A stretch of DNA of 64,000 bases from Cymbidium sinense (GCA_021442155.1 CM038221.1:40681648-40745647), one strand, 5' to 3'; numbered from the stretch's first letter, positions 11,265 to 25,746 are shown. The notes: a model not told the origin generated them from the sequence alone. Translations and numbers: made by a program.

Positions 11265-12079
11265 TCAGGAATGAATTCTGTTACTCCAAACTTGAAAAGC
11301 ATTCAGAACAGAAGATGGCCAAGTTTCTCTAATTTTCCAACGTGCAACTTTATAAGCTACACGATCCTTGATTTGATCGGTGAAGGTAGATAGAGGAGAT
11401 ATAGAAGAGGCAAATAATCTATTGTTCCTTTCACGCCATATACTATAAACCAAAAGCACCATGAGGTAATAATACCCTTTTGTAGCTTTATGCATCTTTA
11501 TAGACATACCATTCAATACATGTTGTAAAGTGGAATGCATTAAGAAAAAATTCCCATAAGGTAGAATACTTCTAACCAAATGCATAGAGTAAGGGCATTC
11601 AAAAAAGGTGAGAATGAGATTCGCCGTAAAACAAAGAATCGACGCCTATGCCTCTTTTCACAAGAATATCGAAGTTTTAAGCCCCTTAAATAAGCCAACC
11701 AACAATAGATAGAATAATTTATCGCACTACCGGGATACCATATGCATTTATACCAATTAACCGATGGTAAGTATTGAGCGCTTTAAAATCAAGAAGTGGG
11801 AGAGCGTTTGGAATCCCAAGCAATCCAATCCTCCACCACCATTAGAAATCATGTTAATAGCACACAAAGGAATACCGCCAATGTAACCGGCAACCTCCAT
11901 CTTCCCTCGACAATGAAAGAGCTTAACTTGGTATCCCCATAGGCATTCTGAAAAGCTCGATCATTATCAGCCAATGATTCATATATAGATTTTTTAACAC
12001 ACCATGGATCATACAAAAAGGATAATGAATTGCCATTCCCTATGTGGTAGGAAAACTTATCTCTAAACCGCTTTTGCAT
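11265..12079 (-). pseudogene. LINE ORF2: C-terminal zf-RVT-like region
   Basis: The segment 12079-11849 reads FRDKFSYHIGNGNSLSFLYDPW, the RT-distal 'gdG..i.FW.D.W' motif of plant LINEs. 11585-11265 reads LVYSIWRERNNRLF, the usual 'ny.iW.eRN.R.f' ending before the ORF2 stop. The zinc-binding Cys/His residues between the two blocks are not clear because of frameshifts. Confidence 0.75.
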
Positions 12080-12375
12080 ATAGTTTTAGTTCCTTCCACA
12101 TAGGGAGATCCAATAAAAGGATTCATGCCAAATGGACCGTATTTCGGTTGCACCGCTAGCAAAAGGAGAATTCATTTTGAGAGTCTTCCATAGTGTTTTA
12201 ATTTTGCATAAGGAGTTAAGAGAGAAGGCAGAGAGTATCCCGATTCCTCCCTTATCCTTAGGACGGTAGTTTTATCCTGAAATTGTTGTGAGTTTATTAG
12301 AGACACCATTATGATAGAAAAGCTGAAGTAAGAGAATAGATGGTCCTCAACACACCCTTGGGTATCATCATGGAT

Positions 12376-13500
12376 CTAAACCGGTAAGTGAGCAAACGAT
12401 GATCTAAGAAGTTGTAGCCTTCCACCAAGTGATAAAAATTTGCTTTTCCAACCATCAATCCACCTTTGAATTTTTTCAAATAACCAAGAGAAGTTTGCAA
12501 GTTTTAGTGAACCCATAGTCAAGGGGATACCCAGGTATTTAATTGGGAAAGAGCCCAAAGAGATATTAAGCATATTGCTAAGGAATGATATATCTCTTGA
12601 TCCCTTTGAAAAACAGATAAGAGATTTGTCTTGGTTAACCTTGAGTCCATATTGTTCTAGGCTTTCAAGACAAAATTTTAAGGATCCCACTGGAGCAATC
12701 ACCATGCAAACCAATGTGATCATCGCAAAAGAGCAAGTGTGATATTTTGCTAGACCCACAAGAGGTTTATATCTGAATAAGTTGACCTCCCTGTCTATTA
12801 AGCAAGATAGAGTATCAATGGCCAATGTAAAAAGGAAAGGTGATAAAGGGCAGCCTTGTCTTAGCCCGTGCTTTGATGTGAAGTACCCTTTTATCTCCCC
12901 ATTGAGAGAGATTGAAGATGGAACATCTGAAATGCAAGCCTTTACCCAATTTATAAATCTAAGGGGAAAACCAAAAGTATGAAGTGCAAAAGAGCCTCCC
13001 TATTAATAGAGTCAAAGGCCTTTCTAAGGTCAATTTTGCAAGAAAACCACCTTGAGGTTTTGTGTGAGTCAACTCTTGACAAATTTCATAAAATATCATT
13101 ATATTATTTAGATGTCCCTTCCTTGGATGAAAGCAGGTCAATTAATTAAAAAGGGAAGCACCTTCTTGAGTCGTGTGGCAAGCACCTTAGCAATTACTTT
13201 ATAAAATGTGTTGCATAAAGAGATAGGTCTATATTCTGAAAGTAGAGAGGAATGCTTAACTTTAGGGATTAAAGTAATAAGAGAGTGTTTAACCCGCCTG
13301 GAGCTTCGAGATTTGAAGAAGTGGTGTCGCCTTTAAGAAACGCTCTCCCAAAACATCCCAAGAAGCTATAAAAACTTTGAATTGAAACCATCCGAGCCGT
13401 GAGCTTTATTTTCATTAATGCTATTTAGTGCATCCAAAATATCTTGATCACAAATATCGCCTTCCAAACTCCTAACTTGGTCATAGGAAAGAGTATTCCC
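12376..13500 (-). pseudogene. LINE ORF2: reverse transcriptase domain, frameshifted
   Basis: RT pieces in several minus frames: FHPRKGHLNNIMI and the DF-KAFDS-INR region at 13141-12959; the GLRQGCPLSP equivalent around 12840-12870; and the C-terminal RT at 12825-12376 with LESLEQYGLKVNQDKS, IKYLGIPLTMG and GWKSKFLSLGGRLQLL. The YADD-type catalytic box is not intact in any single frame I can read. Consistent with a dead plant L1-clade element. Confidence 0.85.
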
Positions 13501-13679
13501 AATGGGAAAGTCGCATTATAAACCAATCAAGTGTTGCAATTGAAAAGTGTTGAGTAGTACTGCTTATTTCCCCTATAGATTCTCGGGTCATTAATAACCC
13601 CTTGATCTGTTTGGAGCTCCCTAATACAATTTGAACTCCTCCTTTCTTTGATAGAGAAGTAGAGAAACTTGAGGTCATC

Positions 13680-14328
13680 ATGAGGTTAACCAATGAGCCT
13701 TAGCTCTTTGCTTAACCCATGTATTTTCCATATGAAGCAACCTAAGATAGGATTCTTTAGACTCCTTGGCTTCAATTCTTAGATGAATATCATTGGGATT
13801 CCTTTCCAGTTTTCCAAGGATGTCTTTTTGGTTCCTCTTTTCCTCATCCATGAGGGATTGAAGATTAGAGAGATTCTTCATAGCACCAATTAGGCCTTTT
13901 TTAACATAAGAAAGTTTATTAGCCAGAACAAAGATGGGATCCCCCGCCACCGAATGTTTCCATGCAACTTTGGTAACTTCAAGGAAGTTAGGAGAGAGAG
14001 ACCAATGATTCCTGAACATAAACCTTTTACTCCGAATTCTGGAATGATCCATGAATATGATGAGTGGAGAATGATCTGAGGACATTGGAGGAGGAACCTT
14101 ATAGAAGGAATCAGGAAATTTCTCCAACCAACTCACATTGCAAATAGCCCTATCTAATTTAGATAGAATAGGGTTATTTATTTGCTGATTTGACCATGTA
14201 TAAAATAATCCTGTACTAGGGAGATCTAGTAATTCACACTCTTGAACAAAGGAAGATAAAGATTGAGTGTTAGAGTAGGACAATGGAATTCCACCCGATT
14301 TTTCCTTGCAAGAAAGACAACAACTAAA
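13680..14328 (-). pseudogene. LINE ORF2: apurinic-type endonuclease, C-terminal part
   Basis: The open stretch reads SGGIPLSYSNTQSLSSF, LLDLPSTGLFYTWSNQ, SKLDRAICNVSWLEKFPD and SDHSPLII. These are landmarks of the L1 endonuclease C-terminus: the FTWSN block, the LDR block and the catalytic SDH. The N-terminal residues that this frame gains beyond 14328 come from the flanking chromosome, not from the LINE. After SDH the frame continues into the endonuclease-RT linker (NHWSLSPNFLEV..., HMENTWVKQRAKAHW). Confidence 0.9.
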
Positions 14329-14587
14329 GACTTGAGTGGTTTTTGGGAAGCTGCTACCTTTTTGTTGTAAGACAATGGAAATTGCTTTATATACACGCAT
14401 GCTTACTGAGATGAGCAATTGAAATAATATAAAATTAATAGAGATTTGGACAACCACTTAAAGTCATCTATCTTTATATTCTTTGTTCTCGTAGTGATTT
14501 GGAGTTATTTATCTTTATATGCTCTTCTTTTGATAAAATCAGTAATTTTTTTTAGGGGTATTTAAAATATATTGAAAGGGTCATATG

Positions 14588-16629
<2,042 letters not shown>

Positions 16630-18553
16630 GTGGGCTCCGAAAATTTGCCACCCTACCTCTCGATGAAGAGAGTTTGATTAATGTCGATCAAATTTTCAAA
16701 ATACAGATGAAACAATAGATAATTCTACCTAATGATTTTGTCCTCATTTTGTGAGGACTTTAGATCTGGTTCTACATTTCCTATAGGCGCAAATATCTAT
16801 AGTTAATTACTCTTTCCAATACTGAGAGAGAAATTTCAATTAAGACTAGTCACTAGATTGTTATTTACCCCTCTCTTCTTTGGTGACACTCAACTCTATG
16901 TACTCTAACAGATAAAGTCTCGGGCTCCCTCCTTTGAGGAACTTGAGTTTAATGCTATTATCTTGCTAGTAAAACTATCCCTTTTTGCCTTAGTATTTAT
17001 TTTCCTCCTCACTTTTATGATGATTCTCCATATAGACGACTTCCACCACTATAGTATCTTCTTCATCCTCCTCTTAGACATGAATCTCTGATCAACGTCT
17101 CCACTGAATCTTTAGTTCAGTTTGTGGAGTAACATTTCCCTGATCTGGGGACTGTGATCGAAATCAACTTTTTCTTGAGAATGTAAAACCAATTGTTGAC
17201 AGGATCTTCTAGAGGATTCCTTAAGGTGTAAACCATCACAGGCTTCATTAAAGGGATTCTTCTTTTTGGGTATCCACTTTTGATGAACTTTATAATAGAT
17301 TGATTTCTAGATCATACACCAGATGTCATGCCTTTTTATTTCTCTCCAAATAATTTCTTCATGAGGCTTCAGCCTCCAAATCTATTTACCCTTCAAGTGG
17401 GATTTTTCATTAGCGAATTCTTGGATTCATGGTCCAAGTGTTACGCTTCGATGTTTACCTCCGGAATGCGGTTGGCTTGGTGATGACTCACCTCAAGGGA
17501 TGACAACCTTATTGATAAAACTTTAGCATTCTCAATCATCATAAGCCATTGAAATTTTTTCATCATCAGGCCTCTCTGCTTTGCCACTTTGAGAACTCTG
17601 TGTACTTTGACAGACAAAGTTTTAAGCTCTTTAATTTGTGGTGCTAGAGCTTAATGTTGCTGAATCTAGAAGAATTATTTCATCTAATCAGTAGAACTAT
17701 TCCATTTTACCCATATCATATTTTTTTTTAATTTGTTGTAGGTAGGAATTCTCGCTTCCGATGACAGTGTTGGTTGCTCAATAGGTTGTTTAGGAAAAAT
17801 CTGTTGAGCTTTCAAGTCAACGCTTATTCTTCTCCTTGTAGCCTTCTGGTTGGATTTCCTCAGTATCATACCTTCTTGGTGCGAAGTGTTCAACTAACAG
17901 AGTGGTTACATATTTAGGCACCAAAAATACCATTTGTTCAAAGTCGTTTCTTTTCACTAATGAGGCTCTAGATTGACCAAGTTTTTCAAACACTGAAGTT
18001 CTCTTTTGAGAGACTATACGTGTAGACGTACATGGCATGAAAGAGCTTCAATAAATTGAGGCCTTCGTAGATGGTATCAGGTAATTGCATGATATGCAAG
18101 AACTTCAATAACTACAATTGCAATGATTAAGAAGTATTTACTTTCAAACTATATGATAGCTCCAGCATATCTAGTATTAATGATTGCTTAGCGAGACAGA
18201 TGTTAGCTCTACAGTATAGCTTAATATTGAACAATGTGATCTAAAAATTCATTTTTTTTTTGCACAAATGAAAGATTGAGAATAATAATCAGTAATAAAT
18301 TTTTATCCATATTTACAAAATGCAAAGATACAAGAATAAAATTACATAATCAAGAAATTGAAAGGTTATATATAAAGTCTTCAATGACTTAGAACCATGC
18401 TTAAAAAGCATTTGAATATGTTATGAATTTCATATAAAATAAATTCTAAGTTTTAGTTTTTTTTTTCATATATACTCCATTGCTACTATAGCTCAGATTT
18501 GATTAGCAAAAGATGGAAAGAGAAACTTGTCCCTAGCAGAGTCATCAGAAATC
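16630..18553 (-). mobile_element. Old Tat-lineage relic: internal region and 3'-LTR end
   Basis: Minus-strand remains of a relative of the 19.1-43.1 kb element. 16630-16880 matches the last ~250 bp of that LTR in reverse: TGTGGGCTCCGAAAATTTGCCACC equals the reversed LTR terminus, followed by the CTATAGGCGC and CTCATTTTGTGAG words. From 18553 downward, the post-LTR sequence (GACTCTGCTAGGGA, then GTTTCTCTTTCC and the TATACTCC block) matches 25725-25810 reversed. A gag-proximal protein remnant at 18038-17684 shows TSVFEKL, FLVPKYV, EHFAPRRYDTEE, parallel to SVFERL, SLVPQ, EPFAPGRHDAEA in the younger element. Words around 16880-16990 recur at 17575-17720, indicating an internal rearrangement. Confidence 0.75.
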
Positions 18554-19140
18554 TGTGAGTTCCAAAAATTTGCCACTGACTTCTGAGTTTGACTATTGAC
18601 AATCAAATTTTTAGAAGGCAGATGAAATTGTAGATAAGACACTACCCAGAGATTTCACCCTCATTTTATGAGAGCTTTAGATTTGGTTTTAGGTTTCCTA
18701 TAGGTACAAACACCTATACTTAATTAATCCTAATTTAGAGAGAACTTTTGATTAAAGTTAGTTGTTAGTCACTAATTACTTAGCATATAGTGATAGCAAA
18801 TGGAGTTTTAAATTTAGATTTGTGAAATTCATCATTATTAGCTTAAAAGGGATGATTAGGAGAATGATGACATGCCGATCAAGATCCCATGATTCCATCA
18901 TCTTGGGCTATCGTGATTCTTAATGTACTTAGTCAGAGGAGGTAATCAGCCTAAATGAACCAAATGATCCTTATCAGCAGTCATATGTTACTTCATCCAA
19001 AGAGACATTATAGACTTGGGGTTGTATTTATCTAAAGAGATAATTTCAAGTCCACCTTAGCTGACATATGGCTTTTTACCCTATCAAATGCACCTTATGA
19101 TTTACATCTCAAGGGGCAGAGCTATTCGAGAACATACATC
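18554..19140 (-). mobile_element. Old Tat 5' LTR, segment 1 (LTR end)
   Basis: Reverse complement of about 25115-25724 of the younger LTR, diverged: AGCTAAGGTGGACTT, AAGTCTATAATG, GACTAAGTACATT, TCATGGGATCTTGATCGG and the terminal GGCAAATTTTTGGAACTCACA (LTR end at 18554). It is cut at 19140 by insertion of the younger Tat element and resumes at 43142. Confidence 0.85.
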
Positions 19141-20429
19141 TGTTGACCTATAACTATGCGTCATTTAAACTTAAATAAATGACATAGAGTTTAAAACCTC
19201 CATAATCGCGATCAAGATCGATCTAATTTGCTGCAATTTGAAAATTCGACTTCATAATGCGCCTCAAATATTAGAATTAATTAATTGGAAAAATATCGAA
19301 TCAATTAATGACCAATTAAATAATTAAAATCAAATTTTTAATGAAAGCATATCAAAGTCGAAGCCCGACACGTCAATGACCTCGTTCATGAAATTGATCA
19401 GCGCCCGTCGTTGCGCTCGAAACCTATCAACGCTTCGCAATTAATTGCAAAATATGTAAGCGTCGATCAATCCAAGCGGCGTCGCATAATTTAAACCTAA
19501 TTTTCTACGCCGACTTTGCTCAAACGACCTCCGATTGCGAAATCGATCGCGCCGTTGCATTCGACACAACAGAAACAACTAAAATTAACACCCATATTGT
19601 TAGGGTTTATTGCATAAAGTAAATTCATAAAATTTAATGCGAAATGATATTAATTTGCAATTAGATTAATCGGTAATTTTAATCCCTCTTAATCTTTACC
19701 ACTCCGCTCGACCAATCAAAATGACCAGCTCGTTCATTAATCAAAAGCAGTTACAAGGCCCGACTCTCTCTCTCTCATGGGGCGTTGACCCTCATTCCGC
19801 GATTCTTTTGCTCTCTCTCTGCTCCTCTCTCGGCTCTTCCCCCTCTGATTCTCCTCGTTCGATCCTCCCTCTCTCTAAGCTCTCGTTCTTGTTTCTTTGT
19901 GGCTGATCCTCTCTTTGACTCCGAGCTCCTTTTCTAGCTTTTGTTCTTATTGTCCAGCCCAAGGAGCTCACGCCCTCTCTCGTTCGACTCATCGTGCAAG
20001 AAGAGCTCTACCTTCCTCGACTAACTTCCTTGCTTGGATCGTCCATCCCTCTCGAGTATTCTGAGCTCGATTCCCTCTTGCCTTAGGTTCTGTTCAGTTA
20101 GCTAAGCAAGAAACCCTAGCTGCTTCAACCGAGGGTTCTTCTCCTTCTTCCCCTTTAGCAATCAACACTTCTAGGTTGTCTCTTTCTAACCCTAAGCTTA
20201 TTTCCATATGTTTGGATGTTTTAGAAATTAGGGTTTTTATTACATATGCTAAATCTTGTGTTGGAATGATGTTAAAAAATTTTTCTAAAAGGATTTGGGA
20301 TGATGTATGGCCCAAATCTTATTCTTCATGCTTTGTTTTTCCCTTGTCTATGGATGCCCACATTTTCATTTGTTTTTTTTTTTGCTTGCTGAAATCTTTT
20401 TTACCTAAGGAAAGCGAATCGATTTCTGT

Positions 20430-20935
20430 TTAATGGGCATGATACATGCTGAAATCGTTTTACCTAAGGAAATTGATGATTCTTGTTTAATGGGTATGAT
20501 ACATCTGAAATCATTTTACCTAAGGAAATTGAATTGATTTGCTTTTAATGGGTATGATACATCTTTGAAAGTATTTTTTTTATGAAAAGGGAAAACTATT
20601 AGCTTGTTGTCTAGAGGCATAAGCATGCTGAAAATTGTTTTTATGAAAGGGGAAAACTATTAGCTTGTTGTCTAGAGGCATAAAGCATGCAGAAAATTGT
20701 TTTTATCAAAGGGGAAAACCATTAGTTTGTTGTCCAAAGGCATAAAGCATGCTGAAAATCATTTTTATCAAAGGGAAAATGAATCATTTTGCTTTTAAGC
20801 TTGTGAAATTGTCTTCATCAAAGCGAATGCTTGCTAATTTATTTTATCTAAGGAAATCAATTAGTTTGCTATCTAAAGATGTGATCTTGAAAATTTCTTT
20901 TTATTTGAGTCGAAGTTTGAAAATCGATAAGGAAG
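20430..20935 (+). repeat. LTR tandem block A, 5' LTR
   Basis: Two interleaved short units. One (about 75 bp) carries TGCTGAAATCATTTTACC and TTAATGGGTATGATACAT, three copies. The other (about 70 bp) carries AAAACTATTAGCTTGTTG and GAGGCATAAAGCATGC, four copies. The matching block in the 3' LTR is 37195-37725. Confidence 0.85.
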
Positions 20936-20979
20936 GATGTATGGCTTAAATATCATATTGCTTTCATGAACTTACTTTG

Positions 20980-21740
20980 GTTCCAATGCAATGCTCAACA
21001 AATGCTGTCTTGTTTAAGTATATATGCAAACATGTTCACATGCAAATGCAAGCAATTTGTGATATAAGTACTACACATGTTCTCCAACATGGTAGGGAAA
21101 TTTTATGTTATCTATCAAAATTTGTTGTGGTGTCTGACACACCCATACATGCCTTTCTTGGCATGGTGGGCAGCCCAGTCTCTCCTGGCAAGCCCCACAT
21201 GTGAGGGGAGAGCCGGGAGGGTGTTGTAAATTTTGATTATTATGCTCTTAATCAAATATACAAGCAAGCAACTTTCTTTTTGTTTATATGCAAATGCAAG
21301 CTTTAAATTTATTACTATAAATACCTACCATGTTCTCCAACATGGTAGGAAATGCTATGCTATCAAAATTTTGGCCGTGGTGTCTCACGACATACACCCA
21401 TACATGCCTTTCTTGGCATGGTGGGCAGGCCCAGTCTCTCATGGCAACCCCCACATGTGGGGGGAGAGCCGGGAGGCTGTAAATTTTGATTATTTTGCTC
21501 TTAATTAAATATATGCAAGCAACTTTTTTATATATACAAATGCAAGCTTTAAATTTATTACTATAAGTACCTACTCATGTTTCTCCAACATGGTAGGAAA
21601 ACTTGTTGCTATGATGTGCTAACCCATACACGCCTTTCTTGGCGTGGTGGGCATAAATTTGGGTGTGTGTCTCACGACACCTACATTTCTTGGTGGTGGG
21701 AAGACCTGTCTCAGTAGCCTATCTTGGGGGATGGAGGGGT
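20980..21740 (+). repeat. LTR tandem block B, 5' LTR
   Basis: Three copies of a ~250-bp unit with CTCCAACATGGTAGG, GGTGTCTCACGACA, the hairpin-forming CATGCCTTTCTTGGCATG, GAGAGCCGGGAGG and GCAAATGCAAGCTTTAAAT. The 3' LTR equivalent is 38140-38900. Confidence 0.88.
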
Positions 21741-22272
21741 TTTTAAAAAAAAAGGAGATAGAAAGATGAAATGCTTAGGTTAACATGTTGCTTAAAATGC
21801 TTCTTTAGGTCATATATGAATACTTATGCTTCAATCTCTATATAATGAAAGCTATCCAATTTATGGCAAGTATGACATAAAGTGGTTAATATAAATGCTT
21901 ATGTGTTGAATTTCTATATCATGCAAGCTATTTTCTTATTTTACCATTATGACATGCATTGTGTAATGCTCGCTTAGGACTGCTTGACATGTTGTGAAAT
22001 ACATTAGACATATGTTCAAACATAGTTACCTCCCCACTTGTCATTTCCCACCATGATTTACATACATCCATGAGACATAGTGAAAACATGAAGCAAACAC
22101 ATATGGAATAAATTAAATCTACCATGACATGACATATCATGAAGATATCAAAATAGAAAATTGTTGTTAGAAGAGAACTTACAAGTCTATGTAACTTAAC
22201 CCTTTTGCAAGATTGAAAGAACTTGGAGTAGTGCTAAAGAGAAAGGAAGATAGGAAGTTTCATGAGGGTGAA

Positions 22273-22290
22273 TCCTCTCTTATTTATAGG
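22273..22290 (-). promoter_or_regulatory. Possible antisense TATA box in Tat LTR
   Basis: On minus the sequence reads AGCCTATAAATAAGAGAGG, a good plant TATA box opposite to the element's coding direction. About 100 bp downstream on minus, ACTTGTAAGTTCTC resembles a splice donor. Both are kept in the 3' LTR (39487-39502). Function is inferred only. Confidence 0.35.
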
Positions 22291-22639
22291 CTCTCCTTCT
22301 TTCTCATCTATATGTATACACATATGGTGCCTTGTCATAAGTTGCATGCGGAAATCATCTAAATTCATGCCATTTGTCATATCACATGCACATGCATGGA
22401 CATGTGGCATGCCTTGTGCATCATTATCACTTCTTAATGTCAAAAGGAGGAATGGATTTAAAGAGAAAATAAACTCTTTTGGCCTTATCTTCTTAATAAA
22501 ATTTAATGGGTACTTGTGCCCCATTTGTCATGAGCTTGCATGTGAAGGAGATGGATTTTAATTAATCCACTTGCCTCTTTTAAATGACATATGACATCTA
22601 CTCATCTTTGTCTTCTCCTCCCCCTTATCAAGAGAAATG

Positions 22640-23690
22640 GGCTATGGGTGATTGATCATATGGGCCTTCAAAAAATGATTTATTTTTACTTTATGTTTCT
22701 TGATTTGCCACATAGAAAGGGTTCTTAGCCAAATCAAGTGCCTAAATTCATTTTTAGGCCCATTACTTTATATTTGATCATATGAGCCAAATGATTTATT
22801 TCAACTTATGATTTGTGGTAAGGGGTTTTAGAAAATAATATCATATCATTTAATGAAAGGCCCATTATGTTTGGTCTATTACATATTTGATCAAATGGGC
22901 TTCAAAATAATTTATTTACCCACCTTGCTGATTTGTGACATAAAGGGGTTTTAGCCAAAATAATATGCATATCATATTTCAATGAAAAGCTTAAGTCTAT
23001 GTTTTCTATTACCACATTTGATCAAATAGGCTTATAATTTATTTCAGCCCTATACCCTTGCTGATTTGTGACATAAAGGGGTTTTGGCCAAAATAATATG
23101 CATATCATATTTCCAATGAAAAGGCTTAAGTCTATGTTTGGTCTATTACCTTACATTTGATCAAATAGGCTTCCAACATAATTTATTTCAGCCCTATACC
23201 CTTGCTGATTTGTGACATAAAAGGAGGGTTTTTGGCCAAAATAATATGCATATCATATTTCCAATGAAAAGGCTTAAGTCTATGTTTGGTCTATTACCTT
23301 ACATTTGATCAAATAGGCTTCCAACATAATTTATTTCAGTATACCCTTGCTGATTTGTGACATAAAAGGGGTTTTGGCCAAAATAATATGCATATCATAT
23401 TTCCAATGAAAAGGCTTAAGTCTATGTTTGGTCTATTACCTTACATTTGATCAAATAGGCTTCCAACATAATTTATTTCAGCCCTATACCCTTGCTGATT
23501 TGTGACATAAAGAGGAATTTTTGGCCAAAATAATATGCATATCATATTTCCAATGAAAAGGCTTAAGTCTATGTTTGGTCTATTACCTTACATTTGATCA
23601 AATAGGCTTCCAACATAATTTATTTCAGCTCATATCCCTTGCTGATTTGTTGCATAAAAAGGGGTATTTGGCCTATATTCATAACATACT
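22640..23690 (+). repeat. LTR tandem block C, 5' LTR
   Basis: About six to seven copies of a 140-148-bp unit: GCTGATTTGTGACATAAA, GGCCAAAATAATATGCAT, CAATGAAAAGGCTTAAGT, GTTTGGTCTATTACC, TTTGATCAAATAGGCTTCC. Central copies are nearly identical and edge copies are diverged. The 3' LTR equivalent is 39870-40950. Confidence 0.93.
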
Positions 23691-23829
23691 CAATAAAAAT
23701 TCTATCTTATCTCAACAACATTTTTGATCAAAAGGCTCAAAGTATTATTTCATCCCATTACTTTGATTTCTCATGTAAGTAAGGGTGTTCCTAAATAATA
23801 TTCATCTTATACCTAGATGAAGATCAATC

Positions 23830-24545
23830 TCTATCTCAGATATACATCCGGTTTGGTCTTGGAGTCAATAACAAAACCTAAAATCATATCAAAACTCACT
23901 TGCATTACATATATCAAATTCAATTACTTCAACTTAGACATTAATGTCCATGCAATACTTTAAAAGAATATACATGTATGTTGAATGTCAAATATCTAAA
24001 GACATGTAATCCAAATGCAAGTCAAATATAAGAAACTGTTACTTCGGTTTGGTCTTGTAATTAATTAACAAAATTCAAAAATCAAAATTGACATATAAAT
24101 TTCAACTTAGACATCTTAATGTCCATGCAAAATTTTAAAAGAACATACTTACATGCATGTTGAGTAATTACTAAGTCAAATACAAAAGAATATGTTATAC
24201 TTCGGTTTTGGTCTTGGTCCGGGTTAAACTCAAAATCAAAATTGACATATAAACTCCAACTTAGACATTCTAATGTCCATACAATTCAAAGAACATATAG
24301 TACATGTTGGAGTAATTACTAAATAAATATAAAGAAATGTTACTTCGGTTTGGTCTTGACCGGGTCAAGTTAACAAAACCAAAATCAAAATTTGACATAA
24401 ACTTCAACATTAGACATCTTAATGTCCATGCAATTTTCAAAGAAACAGATATTCATATGCATGTTGAAGTAATTATTAAGGTAAATACAAAAGAACAGAT
24501 CTTACATCGTTTGGTCTTGGATGGTCATTAACAAAACCTAAAAAT
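23830..24545 (+). repeat. LTR tandem block D, 5' LTR
   Basis: About five copies of a 130-180-bp unit with CGGTTTGGTCTTG, TTAACAAAACC, ATCAAAATTTGACAT, CTTAGACATCTTAATGTCC and ATGCATGTTGAAGTAATTA. The 3' LTR equivalent is 41140-41935, where the GC-rich word GGACCGGGTCCGGGTTAAC is better preserved. Confidence 0.88.
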
Positions 24546-25728
24546 TTGATATTATAAGAATTTCAAATTAATAATATCAGAAGCTAATTACGTCATATAA
24601 TACAAGATATGAATCAACGACATAGCTTCTAAAATTCAAACCTCAAGAAGAAAAGTCCCAAACCCTCTCATGTTCAAACTAGAGTGGACAAGGTTTTGAA
24701 GGATTATACTTCTTGAGATAATGAATTAGACCGATCCTCAGTAGAAAACGAGTAGACAAGGTCTATCAATTGATATTAACCCATGATCGAGAAGGGTAAT
24801 TATAATTAAAATTTCAATGATAAATGATCATATACTCAAATCTAAATCAATCATAAAATGATCAAAATTCAAAGAAAATAACAAAAAAATAAATAAATAA
24901 AAAATTAATTATTTAAATTAAAACTAAAAAAAAATAAAATAAATCCACCCCCCCTCATTTGTCTTTGGGACAAATTAAGAAAACTTTTGCTCACAAAGAG
25001 CCAATGTCAAATCAAATGTATAACTATCTTCACACTCAAATATTCTAAAGCCTGGATGTGGCGTGTCCTCTGTCGCATGGTTTTCGTGATATGGCACCAC
25101 ATAAATGGTGATGAGCCCTCGGGTGGTTGCGATATGACACCTAAATTACGGTCACTACCAGTATGTTCCCAGGCTTTGCTCTTTGAGTGAAATGTAGAAT
25201 GTATTTGGTTGGGAAAAAAATATGTTAGCTAAGGTTGACTTATATTTGTCCCCAGATAAACTCCACCCCAGTCTATAAGGACACCTTGACGGCGTAACCC
25301 ATGTGTTCGACAAGGATCCTTTGGTCGGGTTGTACTACCTCTCATTAAGCGGACCGGGGACCGCGGAGGATCGGAACCATGGGATCTAGATCGGGCGCAT
25401 CATCGTTCCCCCCACAAAAAGTTTTAAATTAAAATAATAAATTTCATAAGTTCTAAACTCCACTCACTGCAATTATATACTCGTTCTTTAACGATTCATT
25501 GACTAGCCTTAATCGAAAGTGCTCTCTCAGTATTGGGAGGGGTAATTAACTATAGGGGCTTGCGCCTATAGGAAACCTGAAACCAGATATAAAAAGTTCT
25601 CACCAAATGAGAATGAAATCTCTAGGTAGTGTCTTATTCATCATCCTTAAAATTATCAGACACTTAAACAACTCTTTCTTTTCTTTTTTATTTTTTAAAG
25701 AATGGTGGCAATTTTTGATCCACAGATT

Positions 25729-25746
25729 CTGGCGACTCGGGGATAG
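25729..25746 (+). other. Primer-binding site of Tat element
   Basis: Directly after the LTR end (CCACA) comes GATTCTGGCGACTCGGGGATA. The TGGCGACTC..GGGGA core has the TGG start of a tRNA-primed site. The older minus relic shows GATGACTCTGCTAGGGA at the same place, so the ancestral site was probably longer than the 5' copy here. The tRNA was not identified. Confidence 0.65.

Larger units (their letters stand above)
10607..14328 (-). mobile_element. L1-type LINE, 5'-truncated, 16-bp TSD
   Basis: Non-LTR retrotransposon on minus, about 3.7 kb. The insertion is bounded by GACTTGAGTGGTTTTT at 10591-10606 and 14329-14344, and the minus-strand 3' end carries an A-tail (T-run on plus from 10601). 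Going 5' to 3' on minus it holds the C-terminal endonuclease domain (14328-13680), reverse transcriptase (about 13500-12376), a zf-RVT-type C-terminal region (12079-11265) and a 3' untranslated part (11264-10607). ORF1 and the N-terminal endonuclease are absent, as expected for incomplete target-primed reverse transcription. The coding frames are broken many times. Confidence 0.93.
19141..25724 (+). repeat. 5' LTR of Tat element, 6.58 kb
   Basis: Aligns along its length with 36047-43141. The first ~450 bp (ACTTAAATAAATGACATAG, TTAGAATTAATTAATTGG, CCAATTAAATAATTAAAAT) and the last ~300 bp (CTATAGGGGCTTGCGCCTAT, ATAAAAAGTTCTCACCAAAT) match closely. Between them are four tandem-repeat blocks, annotated separately, and a less repetitive stretch 21750-22640. 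Short ORFs inside are not conserved in frame between the two LTRs. Confidence 0.9.

Noticed and set aside
22900..23650. Regular repeats suggestive of a CRISPR-like array
   Set aside because: Tandem units of ~145 bp have no spacers, the DNA is a plant LTR, and the block recurs in the partner LTR.
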